From assembly GCF_007993865.1 (NCBI RefSeq), contig NZ_VIUH01000022.1, positions 1-64,000 on the forward strand: a DNA stretch of 64,000 nt, written 5' to 3'. A program made the translations under genes and the position numbers. Under the pieces are notes generated by a model. That model made no database searches. It was given only the letters and a program-made list of their open reading frames with translations, and had not been told where the DNA came from. Below, piece after piece: positions 15,420-22,929 of the stretch (the stretch's first letter is position 1; the number at the start of each line of letters is the position of its first letter). This DNA comes from Pseudomonas sp. SJZ079 (GTDB lineage: Bacteria; Pseudomonadota; Gammaproteobacteria; Pseudomonadales; Pseudomonadaceae).

Positions 15420-16640
15420 TTAGCCGACCACCGCGCCCAGTTGGAAGATCGGCAGGTACATAGCCACGATCAGGCCGCCAACCAATACCCCGAGCACCGA
15501 CATGATCATTGGTTCCATAAGCGTGGTCAGGTTGTCTACCGCGTTGTCCACTTCGTCTTCGTAAAAACCCGCAACCTTGTCCAGCATCTCATCCAGTGAG
15601 CCAGACTCTTCACCAATGGCCGTCATTTGCACGGCCATGCTCGGAAAGATACCGGTGGTGCGCATCGAGAAGTTCAACTGGGTACCGGAAGAAACATCGT
15701 TGCGGATTTTATGCACGGCATTTCTGAACACCACGTTGCCGGTAGCCCCGGCCACCGACTCGAGGGCATCGACCAGTGGCACACCTGCGGCGAAGGTAGT
15801 GGCAAGAGTCCGCGCATAACGCGCGACAACTGCCTTGTACAAAATGTCGCCCACAATAGGCGCCTTGAGCAGGGTGCGGTCGAGGAAATCGCGGAATTTC
15901 TCCGAGCGTTTGTGGGCCTCTTTAAAGGTGAAGGCGATGGCAAAGATGCCAATGACAAACAGGAACCACCACTCCTGCAGGCCGCGGGACATATTCACTA
16001 CCACCTGAGTGAAGGCCGGTAGTTCGGCGCCGAAGCCTGCAAACACACTTTCAAACTGCGGAACGACCTTGATCAGCAAAATCGCCGTAACGATCACCGC
16101 CACCACGATGACCGATATGGGGTAGGTCATGGCTTTTTTGATTTTGGCCTTGAGAGCTTCGGTTTTTTCTTTGTAGGTGGCTATTCGATCCAGCAAGGTT
16201 TCCAGTGCGCCGGATTGCTCGCCCGAGTCGACCAGGTTGCAATACAGGTCGTCGAAGTACTGCGGCTTCTTGCGTAGCGAGGCGGCGAAGCTATTGCCTG
16301 CCGCAACCTCCTGCTTAACCTCGTCGACCAGCTTGCGCATGTTGGGGTTTTCGAAGCCTTCGCCGATGATGTCGAAGGACTGCAGCAGCGGCACCCCGGC
16401 TTTCATCATGGTCGCCATCTGCCGGGTAAACAGGGCGATGTCGAGGGGCTTGATCTTCTTCCCTGCGCTAAATAGCGATACAGGCTTTTTGCGCACCTTG
16501 GTCGGGTTGATGCCCTGTTTGCGCAGCTGGGCCTTGATCAAGGCGGGGGATTGCCCCGATAGCTCGCCCTTGATTGTGCCGCCTTTCTTGTCTTTGCCTT
16601 CCCAGGTAAACACACTGGTTTTTAGAGCTTTGGCCGCCAT
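15420..16640 (-). CDS. pilC: Type IV pilus platform protein PilC
   Basis: A polytopic inner-membrane protein that couples the PilB and PilT motors to pilus assembly. The 406-residue sequence has two type II secretion F domains (roughly 70-195 and 275-395), three transmembrane helices, and the repeated features GVPLLQSFDIIGEGFENPNM and GVPLVDALESVAGATGN. The length matches Pseudomonas PilC. It sits between pilB and pilD with 3-bp gaps, so it is translationally close-coupled. Confidence 0.96.
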   Translation of the reverse strand: MAAKALKTSVFTWEGKDKKGGTIKGELSGQSPALIKAQLRKQGINPTKVRKKPVSLFSAGKKIKPLDIALFTRQMATMMKAGVPLLQSFDIIGEGFENPNMRKLVDEVKQEVAAGNSFAASLRKKPQYFDDLYCNLVDSGEQSGALETLLDRIATYKEKTEALKAKIKKAMTYPISVIVVAVIVTAILLIKVVPQFESVFAGFGAELPAFTQVVVNMSRGLQEWWFLFVIGIFAIAFTFKEAHKRSEKFRDFLDRTLLKAPIVGDILYKAVVARYARTLATTFAAGVPLVDALESVAGATGNVVFRNAVHKIRNDVSSGTQLNFSMRTTGIFPSMAVQMTAIGEESGSLDEMLDKVAGFYEDEVDNAVDNLTTLMEPMIMSVLGVLVGGLIVAMYLPIFQLGAVVG

Positions 16641-16643
16641 CGG

Positions 16644-18350
16644 TTAGTCCTTTGTCACGCGGTTCACTTCTTCGAGGCTGGTGATGCCTTGCATGGCCTT
16701 CAGCAATGCTGAGGTGCGCAGGTCATTAAAGCCGTCTTTGCGCATTTGCGCGGAGATATCAATGGAGTTGCCTTCTTCCATGATAATCCGCTGCAGGGCA
16801 GGCGTGTTTTTAACCACTTCATAAATCCCGACACGGCCTTTGTAGCCGCCGTTGCAGTTTTCGCAGCCGGCCGGGGTATGCCCATAAATCTTGAAAGTAC
16901 CGATCTTGTCTTCCGGGAACCCTTCTTCAAGCAGTGCTTCGCGCGGGATCTGCACTTCCTTCTTGCAGTGGCTACACAATTTGCGTGCCAAGCGCTGGGC
17001 GATGATCAGGTTGACCGAGGTGGCGATGTTGAACGAGGGCACGCCCATGTTGCGCAGGCGCGTCAGAGTCTCCGCGGCGCTATTGGTGTGCAGGGTGGAC
17101 ATCACCATATGCCCGGTCTGGGCCGCCTTGATCGCGATGGAGGCGGTATCCAGGTCGCGAATCTCGCCGACCATGATGATGTCCGGGTCCTGGCGCAGGA
17201 AGGATTTCAAGGCTGCGGTGAAGTCCATCCCGTGCTTGGGGTTGACGTTGACCTGATTGATACCTTCCAGGTTGATTTCCACCGGGTCCTCGGCGGTCGA
17301 GATATTCACATCCACGGTATTGAGAATGTTCAGGCCGGTGTACAGCGACACCGTCTTGCCCGAGCCGGTCGGCCCGGTCACCAGGATCATCCCTTGCGGT
17401 TGCTTGAGCGCCGCCATGTACAGGTCTTTCTGGTTCGGCTCATAGCCCAGCGCATCGATGCCCATTTGTGCGCTGGAAGGGTCGAGAATCCGCATCACGA
17501 TCTTTTCGCCCCACAAGGTCGGGCAGCTGCTGACGCGGAAGTCGATGGATTTGCTTTTCGAGATGCGCATCTTGATCCGGCCATCCTGCGGCTTGCGTCG
17601 CTCGGAAATATCCAGCGCCGCCATCACCTTGAGGCGCGCGGAGATGCGCGGTGCTAACTGGATTGGAGGCCGCGCGATTTCATGCAGAATACCGTCGGTG
17701 CGAAAGCGCACCCGGTAGGTTGCCTCGTAAGGCTCGAAGTGCAGGTCCGATGAGCCACCCTTGATGGCATCGAGCAGCATCTTGTTGACGAAGCGCACCA
17801 CCGGCGCATCGTCGGAGTCCTGCGTGGCGTCTTCCTTTTGGTTGTCATCCACTGCCTCGACATCCAGTCCGTCGAGGTCGACATCGGCCAAATCTTCCAT
17901 GCCGCTGGTGCCGGCATCGAAGAATTTGTCGAGGGCCTCGCCCAGTTTGTCGTCCTCGACCAGCAGCGCTTCGGTGCTGATGCCGGTGCTGAACTGGATG
18001 TCGGTGACCGCCTGGTGGTTGGTCGGGTCGGACAGCGCAACGAACAGTTTGTTGCCGCGCCGATACAGTGGCAATACGCGATGCTGGCGACAGAGTTTTT
18101 CGCTGACCAGGTCGTGTGGCTGGCTGTCTTTGTCGATGGCCTTGAGGTCGCACAGCGGCACGCCGAACTGCTCGGAGGCGATTTCCGCCACGGCCCGGCT
18201 ACTGGCCAGTTTGTTCTGCACCAGATAGGACACCAGCGGGATCTTGTTGCGCAACGCCTGGGCCTGGGCCTGAGCAGCGGCGCGTTCATCCAGCAACTCG
18301 GCGTTGACTAATTGTCGAGCTAGGCCGGTCAGGTTGGGGGCTTCGTTCAT
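16644..18350 (-). CDS. pilB: Type IV pilus assembly ATPase PilB
   Basis: The hexameric extension motor. The 568-residue protein has the N-terminal MshEN-like domain, Walker A GPTGSGKT, Asp box, Walker B with MVGEIRD, the His box TGHMVMSTLHTNSA and a tetracysteine zinc site (CSHC and CENC). Length and motifs are normal for Pseudomonas PilB. AGAAGAG precedes the ATG. It is divergent from the unusual pilin locus across a 234-bp gap with regulatory signals. Confidence 0.97.
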   Translation of the reverse strand: MNEAPNLTGLARQLVNAELLDERAAAQAQAQALRNKIPLVSYLVQNKLASSRAVAEIASEQFGVPLCDLKAIDKDSQPHDLVSEKLCRQHRVLPLYRRGNKLFVALSDPTNHQAVTDIQFSTGISTEALLVEDDKLGEALDKFFDAGTSGMEDLADVDLDGLDVEAVDDNQKEDATQDSDDAPVVRFVNKMLLDAIKGGSSDLHFEPYEATYRVRFRTDGILHEIARPPIQLAPRISARLKVMAALDISERRKPQDGRIKMRISKSKSIDFRVSSCPTLWGEKIVMRILDPSSAQMGIDALGYEPNQKDLYMAALKQPQGMILVTGPTGSGKTVSLYTGLNILNTVDVNISTAEDPVEINLEGINQVNVNPKHGMDFTAALKSFLRQDPDIIMVGEIRDLDTASIAIKAAQTGHMVMSTLHTNSAAETLTRLRNMGVPSFNIATSVNLIIAQRLARKLCSHCKKEVQIPREALLEEGFPEDKIGTFKIYGHTPAGCENCNGGYKGRVGIYEVVKNTPALQRIIMEEGNSIDISAQMRKDGFNDLRTSALLKAMQGITSLEEVNRVTKD

Positions 18351-18432
18351 TACGCTCTTCTAATTAAATGGAGGCGGATGCTGCAGATTTATAGCCTAAT
18401 AACTCGCTAAGCCCAAGTACGGCATCTGTGCC

Positions 18433-18447
18433 TGACAAAAAATGTCA
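18433..18447. promoter_or_regulatory. Palindrome TGACA-N5-TGTCA, candidate PilR site
   Basis: A perfect inverted repeat in the pilB-pilA gap, about 85 bp upstream of the sigma-54 promoter. P. aeruginosa PilR is reported to bind TGTC-containing sites upstream of pilA. Position and motif fit an enhancer-type site; binding is inferred. Confidence 0.45.
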
Positions 18448-18520
18448 GTTGTTGCCGTGATGGGGTTCTGGAAGCTGCGATTGGTGCTGGCAAAACACTA
18501 GGATTGCAAGCTTTGTAGAG

Positions 18521-18539
18521 TTGGCACGGCATCTGCTTT
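18521..18539 (+). promoter_or_regulatory. Sigma-54 (RpoN) promoter of the pilin gene
   Basis: TTGGCACGGCATCTGCTTT matches the RpoN consensus TGGCAC-N5-TTGC closely, with GG at -24 and GC at -12. It lies about 45 bp upstream of the pilin start, as expected of a PilSR/RpoN-controlled pilA. Confidence 0.85.
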
Positions 18540-18584
18540 GTTTGGTGTCAGGTCGCTGACCTTAACTACAACAGGAGCTTGTCC

Positions 18585-18770
18585 ATGAAGTCTCTCAAGA
18601 AGCAAAAAGGTTTTACCCTGATCGAGTTGATGATCGTGATCGCGATCATCGGCATTCTCGCCGCCATCGCTATTCCGCAGTTCAACGAGTATCGCGCCAA
18701 GGCGAACGATACTTCCGCAGTGGCTGATGCCAAGAACGGTATTACCGCTATTATTTCGTCGCTGAAGTAA
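18585..18770 (+). CDS. pilA: Very short type IV pilin (PilA-N-like)
   Basis: A 61-residue prepilin. The leader MKSLKKQKG precedes the cleavage site and the mature protein starts FTLIELMIVIAIIGILAA, with Glu5 present. Mature length is about 52 residues: essentially only the N-terminal helix, with no globular head and no disulfide loop. Normal Pseudomonas pilins are 140-150 residues. F1, F24 and Y27 match Geobacter PilA; later aromatics are missing. AGGAG precedes the ATG, and the stop is clean with another gene 22 bp downstream. It occupies the usual pilA place opposite pilB under an RpoN promoter. A split pilin is more likely than truncation. Confidence 0.85.
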   Translation: MKSLKKQKGFTLIELMIVIAIIGILAAIAIPQFNEYRAKANDTSAVADAKNGITAIISSLK

Positions 18771-18792
18771 GTTAGAGCCTAGGAGGCGTAAA

Positions 18793-19200
18793 ATGAAAAA
18801 GATTACTCTGTTGCTTGCGGGTTTGATGGTTTCTGGCGCGGCTTCTGCTGTGCAGCTGACTGCGCCCAGTGGTTTAGTTACTACAACAGGTGCTTGCGCA
18901 ACCTTGTTGAATGAGGATGTTGCGATCAATCTGACTAGTAACGTTGTAGCTGGTGTTGCTTGTAGTGCCACCCGGATCGCTATTTCAACATGTCATACTG
19001 CAGGCCGTACCGCGAGCCGCACTGCGCCGGTGACAACCTGCACCGATCCGCTGGATAACACAACGTGTACAACTGCTAACGTTACAGTAACTGGCCCTGC
19101 AATGGCAGGCGCTAGCACTGCGCGCGGTACGGTTACATCTGCTTATCCAGCAGGTCTCTGTACCGCTGTAACCGCTGAGACTGCAGCCGGTCTTCTGTAG
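18793..19200 (+). CDS. Secreted six-cysteine protein, candidate PilA-C / pilin head subunit
   Basis: A 135-residue protein with a clear Sec signal peptide (MKKITLLLAGLMVSGAASA, cleavage after ASA). The mature part is rich in Thr, Ala and Val and has six cysteines, enough for three disulfides in the periplasm. AGGAGG precedes the ATG, 22 bp after the short pilin. Codon use is visibly more A/T-ending (ACT, GCT, GTT) than flanking genes. In Geobacter a separate secreted PilA-C (also called Spc) follows the short PilA-N and pairs with it in the filament. Position, size and secretion fit that role; sequence homology to PilA-C is not something I can verify. Confidence 0.6.
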   Translation: MKKITLLLAGLMVSGAASAVQLTAPSGLVTTTGACATLLNEDVAINLTSNVVAGVACSATRIAISTCHTAGRTASRTAPVTTCTDPLDNTTCTTANVTVTGPAMAGASTARGTVTSAYPAGLCTAVTAETAAGLL

Positions 19201-19220
19201 TTGGTATTTTGAGTGTGGGG

Positions 19221-19250
19221 AAGGGGAGGGGAGGGGATCTCCCCTTTTTT
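19221..19250 (+). terminator. Terminator after the pilin pair
   Basis: AAGGGGAG and CTCCCCTT form the stem, followed by TTTTT. It lies 20 bp after the stop of the six-cysteine protein and would separate highly expressed pilin mRNA from the downstream ABC genes, allowing partial read-through. The 140 bp that follow are AT-rich without a gene. Confidence 0.75.
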
Positions 19251-19394
19251 ACTTGATGTGGAAAAATTGGCGTGGAATTAGTATTATTTATAGACCTTCT
19301 TGAGTAAAGCTCAATTTTACTGGTTTTAAGAAGGTCGCAGCTAATCTCGGGTTGCGATTTTACTTTACCTTTCAATAAGTTTCTGCGGGCGCTA

Positions 19395-20204
19395 ATGTTG
19401 TATTTCTCTGATTTTATAACCAGTATTCGCTTGGCCTTGCGCGCCCGCTATTTATGGCTGGCCGGCTGTTCGTTGTTGGTTCTGGCGTCGGCCGCACTGC
19501 TGGCGGCCCAGTTCAGTGGTCGCCAGTCGGCTACCGTGGCGCTGGATGTTGGCCTGTCGGTCATGCGTTTGCTGTTGCCGTTGGTGCTAGTGCTGATGTC
19601 CCAGGAGCTGCTCTCTCGCGAGTTCGATCGGCGCTATTTTCTCAATTCCCTGACCTATCCGCGTCCACGGCATAGCTTGCTGCTGGGGCGTTTTCTTGCT
19701 GTTAGCGCCTTGACCTTAGGGTTGCTGCTGGTGATGGCGCTTTTATTGGGGGTTGTGGTCGGACTGGTGGGCCAGGGCTACGAGCAGGGCACGCCGGTGG
19801 CGCTGGGTCTGCACTATCTGGTGACCATTGCTTTTATCGGGGTGGACCTGCTGCTCCTTACCGCGCTGGCCTGCCTGCTCGCCGTGGTCGCTTCGACCCC
19901 CAGTTTCGTCTTGATCGGTACTTTCGGTTTTATGCTGGTGGCGCGTTCCTTCGCCGCCATTATCGAATTGCTCAGTCGTGATGCCTCAGTGGTTGGTTAT
20001 GCCGAGAGCTACCGCGTCAGCCTCGGTGTGCTCGGCTATCTGCTGCCGGATCTCGGTGCGCTGGATGTGCGCATGGTCACGCTCTACGGCACTATGGACT
20101 TCCTACCCACCGACTGGCCCTGGCTGTTGCTCTCCAGTCTGGCTTATATAGTCGCCTTGCTGGCTCTGGCCGTTTGGGCGCTGCAACGCAAACGGTTTGC
20201 CTGA
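19395..20204 (+). CDS. ABC-2 type transporter permease (PilI-like position)
   Basis: A 269-residue integral membrane protein with six predicted transmembrane stretches: about 20-38, 55-75, 98-125, 140-165, 172-195 and 245-265. The SQELLSREFDRRYFLNSLTYPRPR cytoplasmic loop pattern, shown here only in part, is typical of ABC-2 permeases that interact with an ATPase. No strong Shine-Dalgarno site precedes the ATG. It is followed by a membrane-anchored protein with 1 bp between stop and start, and then an ATPase. Myxococcus PilI is the permease of an ABC unit needed for pili; that comparison is by gene arrangement and type. Confidence 0.75.
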   Translation: MLYFSDFITSIRLALRARYLWLAGCSLLVLASAALLAAQFSGRQSATVALDVGLSVMRLLLPLVLVLMSQELLSREFDRRYFLNSLTYPRPRHSLLLGRFLAVSALTLGLLLVMALLLGVVVGLVGQGYEQGTPVALGLHYLVTIAFIGVDLLLLTALACLLAVVASTPSFVLIGTFGFMLVARSFAAIIELLSRDASVVGYAESYRVSLGVLGYLLPDLGALDVRMVTLYGTMDFLPTDWPWLLLSSLAYIVALLALAVWALQRKRFA

Positions 20205-20205
20205 T

Positions 20206-21045
20206 ATGCGCACCAGCTATGTTCCCCTGTCGCTGGCCCTGCTGGGGTTTGCCGCGTTTGCCGGCATCGCCTTCTGGCGCGCCCAGCAACCGTTGTTGGT
20301 CGAACAGCCACAAGTGCAGGGTCGCGTGGTGATTGCCGCTCCAATCCTGTTGGCGCTCTACGGCGGCGATCGCTTCCTTGCCGCCGACCTGGAAACGATG
20401 CGCCTAGCCGCTACAGGCATGCAGGATGGCCAGACTGATGCCAACTACCTGATCCGCGCTCAGCAGGTCGTCGCGCAACTGAATGCCTGCCATGAAGACA
20501 ACTATTACCTGGCCAACGGCTTGCTCACCTGGGGTGGTGCGGTCGACGAGGGTAATCAGGTGCTGCGTGCGGCGGTGCAGTGTCGTACTTGGGATTTCAT
20601 TCCAGCTTTCTTCTATGGCGTCAACCAGGCGTTCTTCCAACACGACATCGCCGAGGCGCAGCGGGTACTTGAACTGGGTGCGCAGCGCTCGTCGGCAAAT
20701 GCCGCAGGCTTGCGTAAGTTGGCGGTGATGCTGCGGGCGGAAACCTTCGCCGATGAGCAGCTGGCCCTGGATTACCTGACCCAGCAGCGCGACGCCGCTA
20801 GCGACCCCAAGCTGCGCGGCATGCTCGACAAACGCGTCGTGCGCTTGCAAGGTCTGCTCGCCCTGCGCGAGGCGCAGCGTCGCTTCGAGGCGAAAAACGG
20901 TGCGCTGACTAGTCTGGAACAATTGATCGATTCCGGTTTATTGCCGGCCTTACCGGATGACCCGCTCAGGCTCGGCTACGAGTTGCGCGAGGGGCGCATC
21001 ATCTTGAAAAAAATGAAGATCGCCGGCATGGAGGATCAGTCGTGA
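20206..21045 (+). CDS. Membrane-anchored protein of the pilin-associated ABC unit
   Basis: A 279-residue protein. One N-terminal transmembrane helix (about 5-22) precedes a helical, TPR-like region facing the periplasm, and a C-terminal segment (about 220-279) with the pattern of pseudopilin tails: ALTSLEQLIDSGLLPALPDDPLR-type, meaning a residue run that asks for a Pro-x-Asp-Pro turn followed by a short sheet. I chose the ATG at 20206; an upstream TTG is unlikely. It overlaps the GTG of the ATPase by 4 bp. By position it corresponds to Myxococcus PilG. No firm family assignment. Confidence 0.65.
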   Translation: MRTSYVPLSLALLGFAAFAGIAFWRAQQPLLVEQPQVQGRVVIAAPILLALYGGDRFLAADLETMRLAATGMQDGQTDANYLIRAQQVVAQLNACHEDNYYLANGLLTWGGAVDEGNQVLRAAVQCRTWDFIPAFFYGVNQAFFQHDIAEAQRVLELGAQRSSANAAGLRKLAVMLRAETFADEQLALDYLTQQRDAASDPKLRGMLDKRVVRLQGLLALREAQRRFEAKNGALTSLEQLIDSGLLPALPDDPLRLGYELREGRIILKKMKIAGMEDQS

Positions 21046-21995
21046 GTGCGGCACTGGAGTTTCATGGCGTCAGTCAGACCTTTAGGGTCAAGGGCAAGTC
21101 GGTGCAGGCACTGCGCGAGGTCAGCTTCGACTTGGCCGAGGGCGAGGTATTTGGCTTCGTCGGGCCCAACGGTGCTGGCAAGTCCACTACCATCAAGATC
21201 ATGCTCGACCTGATCAACGACTATTCGGGCGAGGTGACGCTCTACGGCATGTCGTCGCGTAATCCTAAAGCGCGTGCAGGTATCGCGTACGTGCCTGAGT
21301 CTCCCGCACTTTACGAGCAGTTCACCCCGTTGGAAATCCTGCGCATGGGTCTGTCCATGTACGGCATCAAGCGCAAGGATGCCGACGCCTGGTGCCTGCA
21401 CTGGCTGGAGCGCTTCTCCATTGCTGCTGTAGCCAAGCGACGCATCCGTGAGCTGTCCAAGGGCACTGCGCAGCGTGTGGCCTTGGCCCATGCTATGGTG
21501 GTGCAGCCCAAGCTTTTGATCCTCGATGAGCCGTTGTCCGGGCTCGATCCCGTCGGGCGCAAGGATGTGGTGGATATCCTCACCGAGTACAAACACCAGG
21601 GCGGGGCGATCTTCTTCACCTCCCATGTGCTGCACGATGTCGAGCGTATTGCCGACCGCTTCGGTTTTATCAATAAAGGCGAGTTGCTGACCGTGCGCTC
21701 GCCTCGCGAGCTGGCGGCCGAGCGGGCCGATCATATGATCGTGCGTTATAACGCCGAGCAACCCATCGCTGCGGGTGCTGTTCAGTTACGTGAGGGTGAA
21801 TACGAGTGCGAGGTGACGCAGGCTGACCTGCCCGCCTTTATTGCGCAGTTGAATCAACTGGGCGGGCATCTGCTGACAGTGAAGCCCTCGGTATCGCTGG
21901 AATCCGTGTTCTTCAAGATTCTCGAAGAGGCGGCGCACAAGGTCAATTCCCCAGAGCATTCTGCGCTTGTGTCGCGCCCCGGCGTGCCTGCGTAG
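21042..21995 (+). CDS. ABC transporter ATP-binding protein (pilin-associated)
   Basis: A 317-residue ABC ATPase. Walker A GPNGAGKST is followed by the signature LSKGTAQRVALA (LSKG replaces LSGG), Walker B LLILDEPLSGLDP and H-loop FFTSHVLHD. The last 100 residues are an accessory domain seen in ABC-2 exporters. Translation begins at GTG overlapping the previous stop (GTGA). With the permease and the anchored protein it forms a complete exporter-like unit. Myxococcus PilH and a Geobacter ATPase downstream of pilA are similar in context, from memory. The cargo is unknown; a role in pilin assembly is inferred. Confidence 0.85.
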   Translation: MSAALEFHGVSQTFRVKGKSVQALREVSFDLAEGEVFGFVGPNGAGKSTTIKIMLDLINDYSGEVTLYGMSSRNPKARAGIAYVPESPALYEQFTPLEILRMGLSMYGIKRKDADAWCLHWLERFSIAAVAKRRIRELSKGTAQRVALAHAMVVQPKLLILDEPLSGLDPVGRKDVVDILTEYKHQGGAIFFTSHVLHDVERIADRFGFINKGELLTVRSPRELAAERADHMIVRYNAEQPIAAGAVQLREGEYECEVTQADLPAFIAQLNQLGGHLLTVKPSVSLESVFFKILEEAAHKVNSPEHSALVSRPGVPA

Positions 21996-21998
21996 GAC

Positions 21999-22154
21999 CG
22001 TAGGGTGGAATCCCCGAAGGGGCTTCCGCCGCTTGCCGCGAGCCGTGCAATGGTCCTGCTGCGGTTATAAACAAACGCCTCGCCTGGTGCGGGGCGTTTG
22101 TTATTGTGCGGCGGGCGACGGATTACGCCGTTGTGCGGCTAATCCATCCTACGG
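21999..22154. repeat. Palindromic intergenic repeat (CCGTAGGGTGGA type)
   Basis: CCGTAGGGTGGA (21999-22010) is answered by TCCATCCTACGG (22143-22154), one mismatch. The repeat starts 3 bp after the ATPase stop codon and fills the gap before the toxin gene. Its right part (22117-22154) recurs as a direct copy at 22824-22861. Confidence 0.75.
22069..22103. terminator. Hairpin AACAAACGCC / GGCGTTTGTT
   Basis: A strong stem of more than ten base pairs around TGGT, nested inside the intergenic repeat. T-rich sequence flanks it (GTTATTGT) but there is no clean U-run. It probably ends the ABC operon and may act in both directions. Confidence 0.55.
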
Positions 22155-22213
22155 TTCGGCTCGCCAACTTAGCCGCCTCGACAAACCTATGGGGGGGCTC
22201 CAAGTTCTGGTGC

Positions 22214-22498
22214 TTACCAGCGTTGCGGGAGGCTTCTTGATGTATGAAATACCCGAAGGATTTCTACCGCCTGGTGGTTGACGCGATAGGGGATCAGGTA
22301 ACGAGAGTCGAGCACCACCAACTCGCGGGTGCCGGGAACTCGGCCGGGGCGTCCAAGACCAGGTTGCAGCTTAAGCAGGGCGACGGCGGCAAGGATTCGT
22401 GACGCGGTTCGCTGTGCTGCGTGTGGGTCTTCAACTGCAATGAAATCGATTTCTTCGTCCAGGTTACGCAAGGCTGTCCGTAGCCACTTAATCTGCAC
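22214..22498 (-). CDS. RelE/ParE-family toxin
   Basis: A 94-residue toxin of the RelE/ParE superfamily. The pattern is characteristic: WLRTALRNLDEEIDFIA near the start, the central PGLGRPGRVPGTRELVV and the C-terminal YRVNHQAVEILRVFHTSR. Its start overlaps the end of the RHH antitoxin by 11 bp, with antitoxin first, as in parDE modules. ParE proteins inhibit gyrase and RelE proteins cleave mRNA; the sequence looks more ParE-like. The module is flanked by 38-bp direct repeats. Confidence 0.88.
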   Translation of the reverse strand: MQIKWLRTALRNLDEEIDFIAVEDPHAAQRTASRILAAVALLKLQPGLGRPGRVPGTRELVVLDSRYLIPYRVNHQAVEILRVFHTSRSLPQRW

Positions 22499-22730
22499 TC
22501 ACGCCCCACTTGTTGCGCAGGGCTTCGACTTCGCCGGGGCTTGCGAAGTCGCCTTTATCAGCTTCATCTAGTGCGGTTTTTATTTCCCCGATCTGCCATT
22601 CGTTCAGCTCGATGTACTCGCGAATAGCTTCGGCGGCCAGAAAAGACCTGCTTCTGTTGGTCGAGCCGGCCAGAGCATCCAGGCGGGCCTTGGTGTCTTC
22701 TTCCAGGCGGATGGTCATCGTGGTGGACAT
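22488..22730 (-). CDS. Ribbon-helix-helix antitoxin (ParD/CopG type)
   Basis: An 80-residue antitoxin. The N-terminal RHH DNA-binding motif TTMTIRLEEDTKARLDALAG leads into RSRSFLAAEAIREYI, and the acidic C-terminal tail would wrap the toxin. I chose the ATG at 22730 because GGAGCC lies just upstream; a longer in-frame start has none. It likely autoregulates the pair together with the toxin. Confidence 0.88.
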   Translation of the reverse strand: MSTTMTIRLEEDTKARLDALAGSTNRSRSFLAAEAIREYIELNEWQIGEIKTALDEADKGDFASPGEVEALRNKWGVSAD

Positions 22731-22823
22731 GTTGGCTCCAGCTTGTGCTTGCATGTGTACAGGCTAGCACACAAGCGATCTTGCATATGAGCCATGGTCT
22801 GGCGAACTGTCATCGCGTGGTTC

Positions 22824-22861
22824 GACGGATTACGCTGCTGCGCGGCTAATCCATCCTACGG
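22824..22861 (+). repeat. Direct repeat flanking the toxin-antitoxin pair (second copy; first at 22117-22154)
   Basis: GACGGATTACG...GCGGCTAATCCATCC in both copies, identical at about 34 of 38 positions and in the same orientation. They bracket exactly the two-gene toxin-antitoxin module. They belong to the dispersed TAGGGTGG repeat family, so the flanking may be a trace of how the module entered or coincidence. Confidence 0.75.
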
Positions 22862-22929
22862 GTGACTGCGGTGTGGCGTGTGCGGGGTGGCTTCGCGTAG
22901 GCGGCGGTTATCACGAAGCATCAACTCAC

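Noticed and set aside
18585..18770. Idea that the short pilin is simply a frameshifted normal pilA
   Set aside because: The stop is followed by a ribosome site and a signal-peptide gene rather than the remainder of a pilin domain in another frame; I found no pilin head in any frame downstream.
18498..18971. 157-codon minus-strand frame across the pilin genes
   Set aside because: Antisense to two genes that each have a ribosome site and recognisable signal or pilin motifs.
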